From: Toxorhynchites rutilus septentrionalis
Lineage: Eukaryota > Arthropoda > Insecta > Diptera > Culicidae
Length of the DNA: 64,000 bases
Assembly: GCF_029784135.1 (NCBI RefSeq)
Contig: NC_073744.1
Coordinates: forward strand, 29,060,981 to 29,124,980
Direction of reading: 5' to 3'
Shown: one piece after another, positions 24,797 to 36,901 of the stretch
Layout of the letters: every line of letters begins with the position of its first letter
Position numbering within the stretch: the first letter of the stretch is position 1
Translations under genes and position numbers: made by a program
Notes under the pieces: model-generated
What the model was told of the DNA's origin: nothing
Databases searched by the model: none
The model's input: the letters and a program-made list of their open reading frames with translations, nothing else

Positions 24797-25727
24797 GCGA
24801 GTATCTTCCGAGCTGCGGAAACATGGCAATTGTACAGCGAAAAATGATATCAATACTAGGAGGGTGGCATCGATTATCACGCAAGAACTTATTGAGACCG
24901 GCATTACATCGCATCACAAAAATGAAACGAAATGAAAATTTAATAATCTTTATGACTCATATTCATAATACTCAATGACCCAATTCCTTCTATAATAGAT
25001 TGAGCAGTAGAACCAATACGACTTGAGCTCGAATTATCCGAAAAACGTGAATACTGATTTAACAAACGAACGGGATTCGCAAGAAAAAAGTGGCGTTTGG
25101 TAGACAAACGAAAAAAATCATTCGTACGAAAACTAGAATAGGCGTTTCATTGGAATTGTTTAATTTTCGAATGTTCGAATGGATGGTTTGATTCGGACGA
25201 AAACAAGAATGAGCGTGATAGTCTGCAAACGAACATTATTTCATCGAAAAAGCTACTGCTCCCGATGCCTTAGAATAAGACTAATAATAAGAATAAGACA
25301 ATGGAAAGAAATCACAATACCATAGATATCCATTGAAAAAAAAGCAACTTCATGATTTCATGTGTATTTTACCTTAAAATATCACGAAATCGCAAGTATT
25401 TCCAACTTGTTTATTGTTTCTTCCCCACAAAATTCATATTCAACGCAATCAATGACGATATATATTTTTTCGTTTACCGATCCACATATACTTCATCTAC
25501 CATTCCACCCTGTTATGTGTCACACTGATATTCATTAATCATTTTCAGTTGAACTTTCTGCCAGAAGTTAAATTTGTTTTTTTTTGTTCGTTACAAACCA
25601 TTTGACGGATATTAGTACATATAACAAACGGTTCTTTTCAGGGCTATTATTTGGAGTTTCAAAAAAGTAAAACTAACAGATTTCTGGACAATGAAAAGAA
25701 TTACAATTGAAAAACAGGAAGTGGGTT
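24797..25727. other. AT-rich intergenic stretch
   Basis: I see no gene, RNA or recognisable repeat end in this stretch. Confidence 0.4.
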
Positions 25728-27365
25728 ATATCTATGGTATAACCGCAAGGGTGACGTAGGACTATCGTTGATTTAGAGATCATTTGTATGAAGTTGAATC
25801 TGAATTCATTCTGAATGAATGAATATTTGGGGGACTTCGAAAACGAGAGCGTTACGTTGGAGGCACAAAGTTTTATGCATCCAATATTGGATACGGAAAT
25901 ATCCTACTGATGGGGAAGAATAATCTTCAGAAGCTATCCTGTTGATTGCGATTGATTGAAAAATCACAAAACCTAATGTATTTGGTCACAGTGTTACATG
26001 GATAGAAAACATTAAAATAAACTCTTTCATATGAATATAATTTTAAATTCCCAAAGGAACTGGCAGATTATTTTCAGTAACGATTAGATATTTCCACATT
26101 TTCCTCGATACTGGAAGCCCACCAGTGGTTAATGCCAACTCGATAACCACCTGTTAATAGCACTTGATTGAAACATATTTGGTCACAGTGTTACATGGAT
26201 AGAAAACATTCAATTAAACTCTGTCACATGAATATATTTTGAAAATTCCCAAAGGAACTGGCAGATTATTTTCCAGCAATGATTAGATCTTTCCGGAACT
26301 TTCTCGATGCTGAATGGCATCCTAACGGAAAGAGTTCTGCGCGTGTATGTGTCGATCCTTCGCCGTCCACCTCCTCCAGCACGTTAGGCAACGATGTTGT
26401 CTTGTCGATGTCCTCACGAAAAATGAATGTGTATCACCACCAGAATATCGCTTAAGTATGCTTTTTGTGTGTGATTGAATCGAGAGAAGGTGTGGTTTAC
26501 GATGGCAATTTGGAAGGCAAACTAGAGGGGAATGAACTCTCTGAGCTCGGAACTTTCGGCGACTGAGCAATAATCGATTGCGGGCGCATACAATATTGGA
26601 TACGGAAATATCCTACTGATGGGGAAGAATAATCTTCTGAAGCTATCCTGTTAATTGCGATTGATTGAAAAACCACAAAACCAAATGTATTTGGTCACAG
26701 TGTTACATGGATAGAAAACATTCAATTAAACTCTTTCACATGAATATATTTTGAAAATTCCCAAAGGAACTGGCAGATTATTTTCAGTAACGATTAGATA
26801 TTTCCACATTTTCCTCGATACTGGAAGCCCACCAGTGGTTAATGCCAACTCGATAACCACCTGTTAATAGCCGCGCGTGTATGTGTGTGTAGCGATGTCT
26901 TCCCAGGGAACCGTTTGTGGCATCACTCTCCTCCTGATAGATTCCCTTCTGGCCTAGGGTGCACAAACAGGCTCTTGGTGACACCGTTCATCCGCGCTTT
27001 CATGATAAATAAAGAGCTTCACCGCAACAGCGACAACATGCTCCAATCGCTGTTCAATTAGAACTGAGTGGATTTCCGAGCGCCGCTCGCTTATATACCG
27101 ATTGGTGATTTCAATAGCCTGTTTTGAAAGCAATTTTAGGACTATTGAAACAAGTTTTTGGATCAAAAAGTAACAAGTATATAACGCGTAGACATTTTAT
27201 CTTTCGAATGAAGTGTTTATCATATCATTTCGTTCAGTTGTTTAGGAGCTATTAACGCTCAAAATCTCGGTCTCCGGCGTAACGCTTTCGTTTTCGAAAC
27301 TTTGATTTTACACCCCGGTATAGAAATGAAAGACGTAGTCCTACGTCAAAAACAATTGTTCTGAA
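25728..27365 (-). mobile_element. Family P element, copy B, internally expanded
   Basis: The left end has a hairpin TTATATC..GGTATAACC followed by GCAAGGGTGACGTAGGACTA. The right end has CCCCGGTATAGAAATGAAAG followed by ACGTAGTCCTACGTC. The body contains tandem blocks of about 290 bases: 25870-26160, a partial block at 26161-26330, and 26583-26870. Each has GGATACGGAAATATCC, GTTACATGGATAGAAAAC and CCAAAGGAACTGGCAGATTA. The TATA-initiator pair is conserved. No transposase, reverse transcriptase or integrase is visible, so this is a non-autonomous element. Confidence 0.7.
27065..27097 (-). promoter_or_regulatory. TATA-initiator core promoter of family P copy B
   Basis: On the minus strand TATATAAG starts at 27097 and TCAGTT begins at 27067. 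The distance from the TATA T to the initiator A is 32 bases, the same as in copies A and C. Confidence 0.55.
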
Positions 27366-28386
27366 CAATCCCAGTCCTACGTCAAACTTCCGTCCGTGCC
27401 CATAGACTCAGACCCTTCTACTTTTTATAGATTATAATACTAATATTACTAACATTAAACTCGGATATAGTTGCAGACGTTTTTCCGTGAGACTCAACAT
27501 GATCAACGCAGAAGATTTGAATCGTTTGACTTCCTGTTTGTTCGAGCTCCTCAGCCATATTTTCCTAAGCATTGAAAACTCTAAGGAAACGTGAGCATGT
27601 TCATGACGGCGATGCAGTTCGCATGTAGATACCAGATATCCTTGTGCAGCTATGGTTCAATGCCTCATTAAAGGGTCTACATCGAATGCTTAAAGAGCCA
27701 ACTTCGGAATTGGAGCCTATAACAACCACCTTAATTTTTTTTACAAAATTTGATTCCGGATCAGCTCAAATGCACCGAATTCCCAGATCATTCATCACTA
27801 ATTCAATGGACTCAAGGAGATCCGCCATTGCAAATGACGAGTGTTTAGTAACGACCACCGTTGTGCGGGTAGCCGGCCAACCAGGTCAGCAGGTGATATA
27901 TTGACAAAAATCGAATGCGAAAGAGTGCAGGTGTTGAATGATAAGAAGGTTTGAATTTGAATATTTTGGATACATGATATTAGTGATAGGAACATTTGAA
28001 TATTTTTATCTTGGATGATAAATAAAGGTCAAACATTCTCGTATTCGGTGGAATATTATATGACGATGTATATGATAATAAATAATAAATAATTTTTATG
28101 ATCCAGAAATATTTTCGTTCGTGGGATTTTCATCAGAGCCAAACTTGACAGTAAAATTTTTCCCACGTTTTGCAGTCAAATCCCTTTACACAGTCCTTTG
28201 TTATACTGTTTCCCCTCGCGTACTTATTGACGACACGGTCACACCTTTAGTATATATAGACACCTTGATATAGGCTAACCGACGCCAACATGGTTCGACA
28301 TATACTGCAGGTGTGCCAGATTTTTTGAATCGTACACGAAAATTACTCTCACCGATAAAATAGCGTGCAGAATCACGGCATTTTGT
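27366..28386. other. Unassigned, with a small open frame
   Basis: An 86-codon frame (27644-27904, +) lies in a moderately GC-richer patch with no recognisable domain. A second CAGTCCTACGTCAA motif at 27370 suggests another remnant of an end palindrome. No gene is called. Confidence 0.3.
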
Positions 28387-28720
28387 TCATAGGACTACAT
28401 TACATTAAGGGTGCCAAATCAGAAAACAGGTCACGTTGTTATGAAATAAAGTTAACGTTAATAACTATTTTTGCTGCGAACGGATTTTAACGAGTTGCAT
28501 ACCAATCGAATCGGAAATGTTCTAAGATTTGTTTTAAATACAATACATTACAAACCCATAGTCTGTATATGGTTTAAATTGATGAAAATTGGAAACATTC
28601 CCATTTCCCCATAGATTTGTTCTGTCCATTTGTGTGCTTTCCCGAACAGAGCTGTCAAAAACGGGCAACTTATGCAGTCGCTAGAATATAAACAACGAAG
28701 CGAGGATAGCGAAAAGAGAA
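28387..28720 (+). mobile_element. Family Q element, end-1 fragment
   Basis: From ATAGGACTACATTACATTAAGGGTG this matches the first 300 bases of the 2.8-kb element: the GGGTGCCAAATCAGAAAACA block, the AAAGTTAACGTTAATAAC block, and the segment encoding TALFGKAHKW on the opposite strand. Similarity fades near 28700. Confidence 0.65.
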
Positions 28721-30869
28721 TATTTGCGAAGTAAACTCCGCCCTTGCATGGTAAGTAAGCTGTTGCTAGCGTATAAGTATTGCATTTTCTCTGAGGAAAA
28801 TTCTCACAATCTTTCTGTGCCCGAAACAACAAAGTTCGCTTATTCTGCTCGTTTTGTGTTTTATGTTTCCCCTCGAGCTGTGAACGCTAGCGAATCTTTC
28901 ACTGCATCTGGCATTGCAATTAACACAACCATCCGAGCCATGGCAAAGCAGACACAAAAAGAGAAGAGTACAAATGATTATAGGTCGCTCCTAGCCATCA
29001 GTGTTTGGCTTTGTGTGTGTTGCTTGTTTTCGTTGCGCGAAACTTAGAGCCTGTTCATTTCCTTTACATGTGAAAAGCATAGCTTCGATACTTTTAGTTG
29101 CCATTCGTATTAGCTCTCGTACGCATCGGCTCAGTTCTGATGCAACAAGCTCCTAGCTTTGTTGACGGTTTTGACCGAGAGTCGATAAAACGGATAAAAC
29201 ATAAACAGACACTCTCGCGATGTTTCATTTTTATCACTGCAACTATGTACATCTGTTAGATAAAAAAAATATTCCCGGTGATTTTTTGGTTTTCAAAAAA
29301 ACTCAAATGTTAACGTCTGCAACACTAGTAAATGAAGTCCGATTAAGCTAATATTTTGCATTGGGTATTTCATCGTGCAAATCAACATTTCGCATAGCCA
29401 GAGACGAACCAGCCTACGACTGAAAGTAACTTAGATAAAGACAAAAAAAATCATTCCGCACGAAGTTCCTTGTGAAAAATCGAGATGACCATTTTAATTC
29501 GGACTCTAAAACATACGTTTTGCCTAGTATTCTGAAAAAAAAGGACCCAGAGTGTCGATTTTTGATGAAAAAAAAATCCCTTAAGTCCGAAAAAGCTGAT
29601 ATTTTGCATAGGTTGTTTTTCGAGGTGGTGAACATTTTTTATGGGGTAACTTCAAGAAATTTGAGATAATAGTTTCATTGACACCTTAATGCTCCTTATG
29701 ATTTATTCAATTACTTATTATTTCACTGAATCTAATATTTCCTATCATCAGCATTTCTGCAACCTGACAGTTGACGAGAAATGGAAAACAACCTGTACGC
29801 ACTGCCAACATATTGTTCCGTACCATCGGATGGCTCGAGGGCGAGAGACACCTTGCAGTGAAAGTTTTAAACGATTCCACGCTGTACCCCGAGAGAGAAT
29901 CGATCCTGTTCGTGTACTTTAATTTTCCTCCTGTCGGCGGGAAGCTACACTCTTCCGTATACGAGGATCGCTAGCGAAATGAAATCGCAGCAGGTATCAG
30001 GTCAGACACATTGCACAGACAGACCTACCCCACCCAAACACCCACACGCTAATGTTAACAAAGTTTATGAGTTACAACACCGAGCAGCTCTGCATGACGG
30101 ATAGGCGTCCGAGAATATCGAGAATCACGCCGTTCGATGGGTACGTGTGTTACATAGTTTGCACTTAGAGCCCTCTGTGCCTTCCACACAGAGAGCGAGT
30201 CAGCCACGAACATTTTCATCACGAGGATGTTTTTGGGCGTGGGTGGTGCGGTAAGTCGAAGTTTTGTCATTAAATTTTCACAAACTGGTAACCTAATATA
30301 CACGCAATTGGGCCAGTGCAGGCTTGAGGTAGACACAACTTTACCCTGTTTTTAAAGGCTATTCCAAGAAGACGCTAGTTATTCAATGATCGACCATGAT
30401 CGATAAGTGGATGCAGTACCAAACACTAGCACCGTATTCGTTCGCACCACTTTAAATTTGATTATCTGATAAAAAGTTTGACTTGAATGCCCACGTGCTT
30501 GATAGCTCGTTAGCAAGTGGGCGAGCAATTTGCATTCGGGTAGTGACTGGAACTAGAGGTTTAGAGTGGCTCACACGACGGTGGATTTGTACTTTCTGTT
30601 CAACATGTGCATTGCAAACATAATTAAACTTGCATGGGAATTACCCACAAGGCGATTCTCGTTCTTATCGTCCGTCGTTTTCTCGGCTCCATATTTTTCG
30701 AGTAGTACTGTAGAAAATCATCGCTTCCGGATGAACGAGTAAATACTGAAGCAGAATTTGTCACCAAAGAACAAATAAAATATAGCGTTTCCATAAGGAC
30801 TCGAGAAACTACCATCCTACTGGTGGCTGGCTGTGTACCCGAATCCGGGGAAGGAACCAATGCCGGTAA
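28721..30869. other. Low-copy stretch without a supportable gene
   Basis: Frames up to 107 codons occur (28724-29047, +) but none has a known domain. The pair ATATTTTGCATTGGG (29349) and ATATTTTGCATAGGT (29600) suggests a decayed repeat. The patch 29880-30340 is GC-richer. Confidence 0.3.
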
Positions 30870-31049
30870 TTTTAATAAATTAAAAAATTAGTAAAAAAAG
30901 CTTTTTAAGTTAAACGGTTTAATTATGATTAAACATAATAATGTACTAAAAGCTAGAAAATAATTAGGCAAGTAGCAGTTAACAGTTATCACACCTCTCC
31001 TAGATTAGTCTTGGGCATTGATAAGAATAAAATAAAATCGTGGGACATA

Positions 31050-32358
31050 AAGGGTGTGTCACATCAAATTGCATCACGGAAAAAACGCTGTAGAAATTCG
31101 CCCAGTAGACCGATCTTTATGAAAATTTTAGACAGTAAAATAAAAACTATTAAACAACTTTTGGCATTTTCTTTTTTTTCTTTTTTTTTCATACTTCGAG
31201 CCCAAGCCCGTATGCTCGCACTTTCCTCTTTACCCCGTCCATAAGGTTCTGTACAACATCAGGTTGTAGTTTATTTTGAACAGAAATCCATTTTCTCTTG
31301 AAGTCCGCCTCCGATTTGACAACTTTTGGGTTCTTCCGGAGGGCCTGCTTCATAATCGCCCAATATTTCTCTATTGGGCGAAGCTCCGGCGCGTTGGGCG
31401 GGTTCATTTCCTTTGGCACGAAGGTGACCCCGTTGGCTTCGTACCACTCTAACACGTCCTTTGAATAGTGGCACGAAGCGAGATCCGGCCAGAAGATGGT
31501 CGGGCCCTCGTGCTGCTTCAATAGTGGTAGTAAGCGCTTCTGTAGGCACTCCTTAAGGTAAACCTGCCCGTTTACCGTGCCGGTCATCACGAAGGGGGCG
31601 CTCCGCTTTCCGCAAGAACAGATCGCTTGCCACACCATGAACTTTTTGGCAAACTTGGATAGTTTCTGCTTGCGAATCTCCTCCGGAACGCTGAATTTGT
31701 CCTCTGCGGAGAAGAACAACAGTCCCGGCAGCTGACGAAAGTCCGCTTTGACGTAGGTTTCGTCGTCCATTACCAGGCAATGCGGCTTCGTCAGCATTTC
31801 GGTGTACAGCTTCCGGGCTCGCGTCTTCCCCACCATGTTTTGCCTTTCGTCGCGGTTAGGAGCCTTCTGAACCTTGTATGTACGCAGGCCCTCCCGCTGC
31901 TTGGTCCGCTGGACGAATGAACTTGACAAATTCAGCTTATTGGCGACATCCCGGACCGAACTTCTCGGATCACGTCTAAACTGCTTAACTACGCGGTTGT
32001 GATCTTTTTCACTGACGGAGCATCCATTTTTGCCGTTCTTCACATTCCGGTCGATGGTTAGGTTCTCGAAGTATCGTTTTAGTACTCTGCTGACCGTGGA
32101 TTGGACGATTCTCAGCATCTTACCGATGTCCCGATGTGACAACTCCGGATTCTCGAAATGAGTGCACAGGATTAATTCACGACGCTCTTTTTCGTTCGAC
32201 GACATTTTCCCAAATTTACAAAAAAATTGACAGTGAAGCATAGCCAACGTGATCTATACACTCTTATCTGATTATAAGCGAAAACTGAAGATATAATTCC
32301 TAAAAATTAAATTTCTACAGCGTTTTTTCCGTGATGCATTTTGATGTGACACACCCTT
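31050..32358 (-). mobile_element. IS630-Tc1-mariner element, DD37E type, copy 1
   Basis: This is a 1309-bp element with terminal inverted repeats of about 49 bp beginning AAGGGTGTGTCACATCAAA and running through ACGCTGTAGAAATT, differing at one or two positions. TA duplications flank it (31048-31049, 32359-32360). It carries one intact transposase on the minus strand. The copy at 49392-50653 is nearly identical. Confidence 0.93.
31189..32205 (-). CDS. DD37E transposase, copy 1
   Basis: This 338-residue protein cuts and pastes its own element through the terminal inverted repeats. I chose the start at MSSNEKERRE because the second copy begins there; an in-frame ATG 14 codons upstream exists but lies close to the inverted repeat. 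Residues 8-47 form a helix-turn-helix (SHRDIGKMLRIVQSTVSRVL) and residues 81-112 a second one (VRDVANKLNLSSSFVQR), as in the paired-like DNA-binding region of Tc1/mariner proteins. The catalytic triad is D148 (in MDDET), D241 (in FWPDLASCHYS) and E279 (in ELRPIEKYW), with 37 residues between the last two. This defines the DD37E (ITmD37E) group known from mosquitoes. No frameshift or stop is seen, so the protein could be functional. Confidence 0.93.
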   Translation of the reverse strand: MSSNEKERRELILCTHFENPELSHRDIGKMLRIVQSTVSRVLKRYFENLTIDRNVKNGKNGCSVSEKDHNRVVKQFRRDPRSSVRDVANKLNLSSSFVQRTKQREGLRTYKVQKAPNRDERQNMVGKTRARKLYTEMLTKPHCLVMDDETYVKADFRQLPGLLFFSAEDKFSVPEEIRKQKLSKFAKKFMVWQAICSCGKRSAPFVMTGTVNGQVYLKECLQKRLLPLLKQHEGPTIFWPDLASCHYSKDVLEWYEANGVTFVPKEMNPPNAPELRPIEKYWAIMKQALRKNPKVVKSEADFKRKWISVQNKLQPDVVQNLMDGVKRKVRAYGLGLEV

Positions 32359-32590
32359 TATCATGAAGTCGCTAATTGTGGATAATGGAAATCCAACGTG
32401 CCCCACGATTTTATTTTAGTCTTATCGATGCCCTAGACTAATCAAGGAGAGGTGTGATAACTGTTAACTGCTGCTTGCCTAATTATTTTCTAACTTTTAA
32501 TACATTATTATGTTTAATCACAATTAAACCGTTTAACTTAAAAAGTTTTTTTTACTTATTTTATTTTCTAGTTTTTAGTACATTATCAGT

Positions 32591-33311
32591 TTCATTAGAA
32601 TATTTCTTTACAATAAAACCATTGTACTGTATTCTATCAGTCAAAAAATTCCATTTGATACCGATAGTGAGTGGATTGCACAAAATACATAGTGTGTTCT
32701 CCAAGTCACGTTCGTTCGTTTGATACACATATTTCAATCAACCTTTTTTTTTGAGATGATATGGAATCAGCTATTTTCTAGCGGCGGCCAAATTGGATTT
32801 TTCAAGATAAGCAGTTTTAAAATGACAGCAGAGATAAAGGTATTTTATAAATTCGGTCATTTCCTATTGGTCTAATTTCTATTATTATGGGACAACCCTA
32901 CAGACATACAAATATACAAACATACAAACATACAAACAGATTACAGGGCAAGCTAAATAAAACCGTTTAAAAAATGCAATGCTTTATAGCCATGTGTTCA
33001 GGTTTTTTTTTAATAAATTCGTTTATTTTTACAGGCTCAGTTACATAAGTTTAAAGGAGCCGAAATCTTAAATATATTTTTAAAACTATATATATGAACA
33101 ATTTTCTTAAATCTATGGTTAGTAATGTGGGAAACCGATTACTCGTGGTGGACTCGATATTAAAAGGGTGACATTTTCTCAGGAAAAGGATGGGGTATAA
33201 GGAAATTATTACAATGTTGATAATCACACACACTCAATTCTTAAATCTATTCGTACATCTGTTGTGAATTTACATTTCATTCTCCTGTTTATAGCAAGCG
33301 GACCAAGTGTT
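32591..33311. other. AT-rich stretch with short simple repeats
   Basis: A run of (ACATACAAA)n-like repeats lies at 32905-32938. A possible intron-like pyrimidine tract lies near 33000. No gene is seen. Confidence 0.4.
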
Positions 33312-33386
33312 CAGGGTTGCCAACTATAATTTTAAAAAATCAGGGAGAATGAAAATAAAAATCAGGATAAATTAGGATAGCTCATA

Positions 33387-33590
33387 TTGGGTTGTCCGAA
33401 AAGTTGATGTCGATTTTTGGGAAAACAAAACCGTAATTTTCAATCAAAGATATACAATTCAATTTTACATCCGTAGTTCTGTTTCACAATCTTTCGCCAT
33501 CTTTCACACAGTTTAAATATTCTATCCTCCCAGAACATGTTTGCTTCCTCGTCGAAGACTGCTGTGAGCAGTGCCGACAATATTCATGTT
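33387..33590 (-). pseudogene. Mariner transposase C-terminal relic with its terminal repeat
   Basis: At 33387 the sequence TTGGGTTGTCCGAAAAGTT follows TA, which is a typical mariner terminus. Reading minus from about 33590 to the stop at 33440-33442 gives FDEEANMFWEDRI followed by FKLCERWRKIVKQNYG. That matches the C-terminus of mariner transposases, where a LPERW(Q/R)K motif precedes the end. The catalytic domain is gone, so this is a 5'-truncated remnant inside the hAT-like element. Confidence 0.65.
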
Positions 33591-34783
33591 CACGACATTG
33601 AAATACGGCGAATTTCAACTTACCTTGTATTGATGATCTACTGTTCAAGCGAGAGTCGATAAATATGAAACAACACTATTAATGAACACGAGTGGGATGA
33701 ATATCCCCATCAACATGCCATGAAGTTCATTTTTCATTTGCATCTTCATTTCCGTCATGATATTCGAAACGTCGAACTTGGAGATCACTGCGTGTTAGTG
33801 AGAATCAAAGCGTAAAATTGAACGCCACCAATTGAGTGTTAAATCGTTTAATGGTAAGGGAATGCATAAAATTTTTGTTTTTGGTGACTTCGGCATTGCA
33901 ACTCTTTGACTATGTTTTATGAATCTACTTCCGATCGTTCGGAAACGACATACACCCCCAATCAAATGGTCAATGGGTGAAAATAATAGCCGAACGGAAA
34001 ATGAACCTAATCTTGTTTTGAATTCCGGTTTAATGATATTCAACCGCTTACCGCCGCACAACGGTCAACGCTCAATGAAACCCATAATGTTGGCTTTTCC
34101 GGATACCTGTTCCTTTCTTTTTTTTTCTGGATATGTTAATCAAACACGTTCTCAATAAATTCACTGCAAGCGATGAAGATCAATTTGGCTTTCGTGATAA
34201 TCATCTGAAATTATCGACAGTAAGGAAAGTGCCTGAATGCAGGCTTTTTGAAATTCATTCGTGCTGTTTTCGTTTAATATATTGCGCAAAATTCACGCGT
34301 CTCGACTCTTGTGTTATACTCATTAGGACAGATATAATGTTGAGTATCAACAGAAAAGAATTCATCCGACACTGGGAAAAAGTTAAAGTTAAGCTCCATT
34401 TGTGAATAAATTTTGATAATTTGTGGCACTGGCTGCGAGCCATACATATGAGAAACAGGTTGCATAATACAGAATCCATTCCAAATCCCTCCAGAAACAG
34501 AGTATATCTTCGTTCGGGCGAAGAACGGATATGTAAAAGAATTAATAAGCATGGTATAAATCCTCGCATAAGCGGAAATGCTAGTGTTTCGCCTGACTTT
34601 TTGATCGTTCATATTTTTTTCCGAAAAACCTACAGCATCACTACAGTCAATTGCAGAGAAATCAATATTCAAATTTTCACTGAATTCATCGTCCGTGCTT
34701 TGGAATGAATCTTTACTCTACATGTGAGGAAAACATGTCAGCAGTGGAAGACTTGTTGAATTTTTCCTAATTTTTATGATATT

Positions 34784-35849
34784 TAGTAGAGGAGAGGGGG
34801 GCACATTCGGACACTTTTTTTCCTTGATTTTTAATATTTTTTTGTAAACATAAAAAAATCCCGAATTCATCCTGGTTGTCATTTGGACATCGATGTATCA
34901 TATGAGCGTGTTAGAGGTGTGCGTTGAGGCGATTTCGGATGGTTTATACGAATTTTTGAAAAAAGCCTTTTTGTGCGGATGTGCCCCATGTTTGGGGCTG
35001 GGAATCTGAGAGCTTTTGCTTGAAAGGGCCCATAACTGAAACATCCAGCGATTGTCAGCGATTTGTGACATTAGGTGGAAAAGATACATGAATTGTGCAA
35101 TTTTCTCGGCAATATTTAATTGTTTCCAAAGTGATTTTGATTGATTTTTTAAAATTGATTCGTTTACGTTGGTTTTTGCTACTTTTTTTAAATGTTAAAC
35201 ATTGAGAAACAGTTTTCCCGTTATGCAACCGTTAGTTGGGAAATTAGCAAATACAATGGACCCAGTTGGTCCACCAGTGAGCTAGAGGTATGAAAACGTT
35301 CTATTCGAAACTAGTTCGGTCTCTCTTTCCATCTAATCTTCGTTGATGCTGGTTCTATCGGTTTTCTTTTTGTAGTTTCGAACCATCATTAGGTCTGAGA
35401 ATCAGACTAAATTGATGTTAGTAAACAACATTTAGACACAAATTTTATGAGGTATTAAACAGTGTCCGAATGTGCCCCGTGAACGATGTCCGAATGCGCC
35501 CCCCATCATCCGAAGACAAATCATAATGTTATCTAATAAATAGGTTTTTTTTCATTTCATACTAGTCACTAATTGAGGTGGTGTACTTAAATTTTTAAAT
35601 CGTTCACAAAGGAATTAGTGAAATACTTACAACGTCAAGCTCAAAAGTTTCTAAAAGTGTATAAAAAGGGCACTGTGTTGTTTTCGTAAGTAATAAACGA
35701 CTGGGAGATGTCAAACCATATGATAGCTGTTAGTGGAAGGGCTATTAACTTACTTATATTTTTAATTTGGTTGAAAAGTGTACCACTTAATTTTTACAAG
35801 CGTTGTCCGAAACTGCCCCCGTCCGAAACTACCCCCTTTTCCCCTACTG
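34784..35849. mobile_element. MITE with GGGG..TTCGGACA-type ends
   Basis: The left end reads AGTAGAGGAGAGGGGGGCAC and then ATTCGGACAC. The right end, reverse-complemented, reads CAGTAGGGGAAAAGGGGG and then TAGTTTCGGACG. The motif GTCCGAA(T/A)(G/C)TGCCCC recurs at 35462, 35488, 35803 and 35820. It is non-coding. It shares its purine-rich terminal design with the element at 9265-10195. Confidence 0.6.
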
Positions 35850-36208
35850 TTATAGATATATTTACCATAGTCTCATCATTAAAGTAGATTCTACTTTGAA
35901 TCAGACAAACAAATTATATATAAAATCTTTTTATACTGACTGTGGATTCATAAATTTTCTCTTGAGTAATTTTGGTAAACCTCGAAACAATTGAGGGTAG
36001 AGATAAAAAAGTTAAGTACAGATTTACGTCAGAAAACTTTGGCATGGAAACCAGTATATTTATTACGAATAATGTAAAGAGTACAAAAATCAGGAAAAAC
36101 CAGGAACATTTAAAAAAAATCAGGATAAATTGAGTGTTCGTCAGGATATCAGGGAGCGTGCTACAAATTCTGGGAAATCCTGGAAAATCAGGAAGGTTGG
36201 CATCTCTG

Positions 36209-36789
36209 CTTGCGTTTCCGTTAATTTTTAAACATTCAATTGAAGTTGATGCCATTTAGAATGATAATAAAATGCTTGCTATCGATATAACTCCAATGAC
36301 TATTCGCGTGTTTCGCCTAAATGTAAAATGTCGCACGATCCCCCGCGGGGAGGAATTTTTGTGGAAAATCGGCATTGAATATATCAATTGACGGGACGTA
36401 TTTGGGATGTGTTCGTGGAATTCGAAGGGACATAATCTAGCAAAATGATTCTATGGCACAAATATTACACTCCACTGGCACAGACTGATTGGTTTTAATT
36501 TCCTCTATTGAATAGCTCATTTTCTGATTTTGGAATGGAATCAGCAGTGTATAGAATCATTTTTCATTGAATATTCTTCAATAGATCATTTGTTCCAGGA
36601 AACGATTTATCTCCAAAAACATGAGCAGATTCAAAATTCATTTTCTACACTAATCGATTCAAAGCGAAGTATAATTTCGGTTCGCTTTGTAATAGAAGAA
36701 CATGTGTATTAATAGCGAATTCGTTTTTGAACCTGGGGTAGTTCAAACCTGACTCTGTAATAAAGACAAACGTTTTCGGGTGCACGAAT
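36209..36789. other. Unassigned stretch
   Basis: No gene or recognisable repeat is seen. A GC-rich palindrome CCCCCGCGGGGAGG lies at 36341. Confidence 0.35.
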
Positions 36790-36897
36790 GAGACGATTTA
36801 TAATATCCGAAGTAATAAACAAGTGAATTGCATATTATAGTTCCGTAGTTCTACGTCGAAAACTGCAGCCGTGTCCTAGATACAACCCATTACAATT
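36790..36897 (+). repeat. Family Q/P end-2 module
   Basis: AGTAATAAACAAGTGAATTG, then CCGTAGTTCTACGTCG (palindrome), then GCAGCCGTGTCCTAGATACA form the same end order as at 45845-45985 and 60590-60705. The element that belongs to it would lie to the left but is not recognisable. Confidence 0.5.
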
Positions 36898-36901
36898 TTT
36901 T

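Larger units (their letters stand above)
30870..32590. repeat. Palindromic element hosting a DD37E transposon
   Basis: The arms are about 165 bp: 30880-31047 and 32397-32570. The left arm contains AAGTTAAACGGTTTAATTATG, GCAGTTAACAGTTATCACAC and AAAATCGTGGGACATA. The right arm carries the inverse of each block in the inverse order. A DD37E transposon occupies the centre, with TA on each side. Confidence 0.7.
33312..36208. mobile_element. hAT-like composite element, about 2.9 kb
   Basis: The left end is CAGGGTTGCCAACTATAATT. The right end, reverse-complemented, is CAGAGATGCCAACCTTCCTG. CAG-start ends with TTGCCAAC are a hAT pattern. The flanking octamers CAAGTGTT (33304-33311) and CTTGCGTT (36209-36216) agree at 5 of 8 positions, which fits a decayed 8-bp duplication. 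AATCAGG(A/G) motifs recur near both ends. A mariner relic and a MITE lie inside. No complete hAT transposase is visible. A short frame at 34133-34260 (+) with DEDQFGFR resembles a non-LTR reverse transcriptase motif, but is too short to call. Confidence 0.5.

Noticed and set aside
34133..34260. Reverse-transcriptase-like DEDQFGFR stretch
   Set aside because: About 20 residues of loose similarity without the YXDD box or further RT motifs is not enough to call a LINE fragment.
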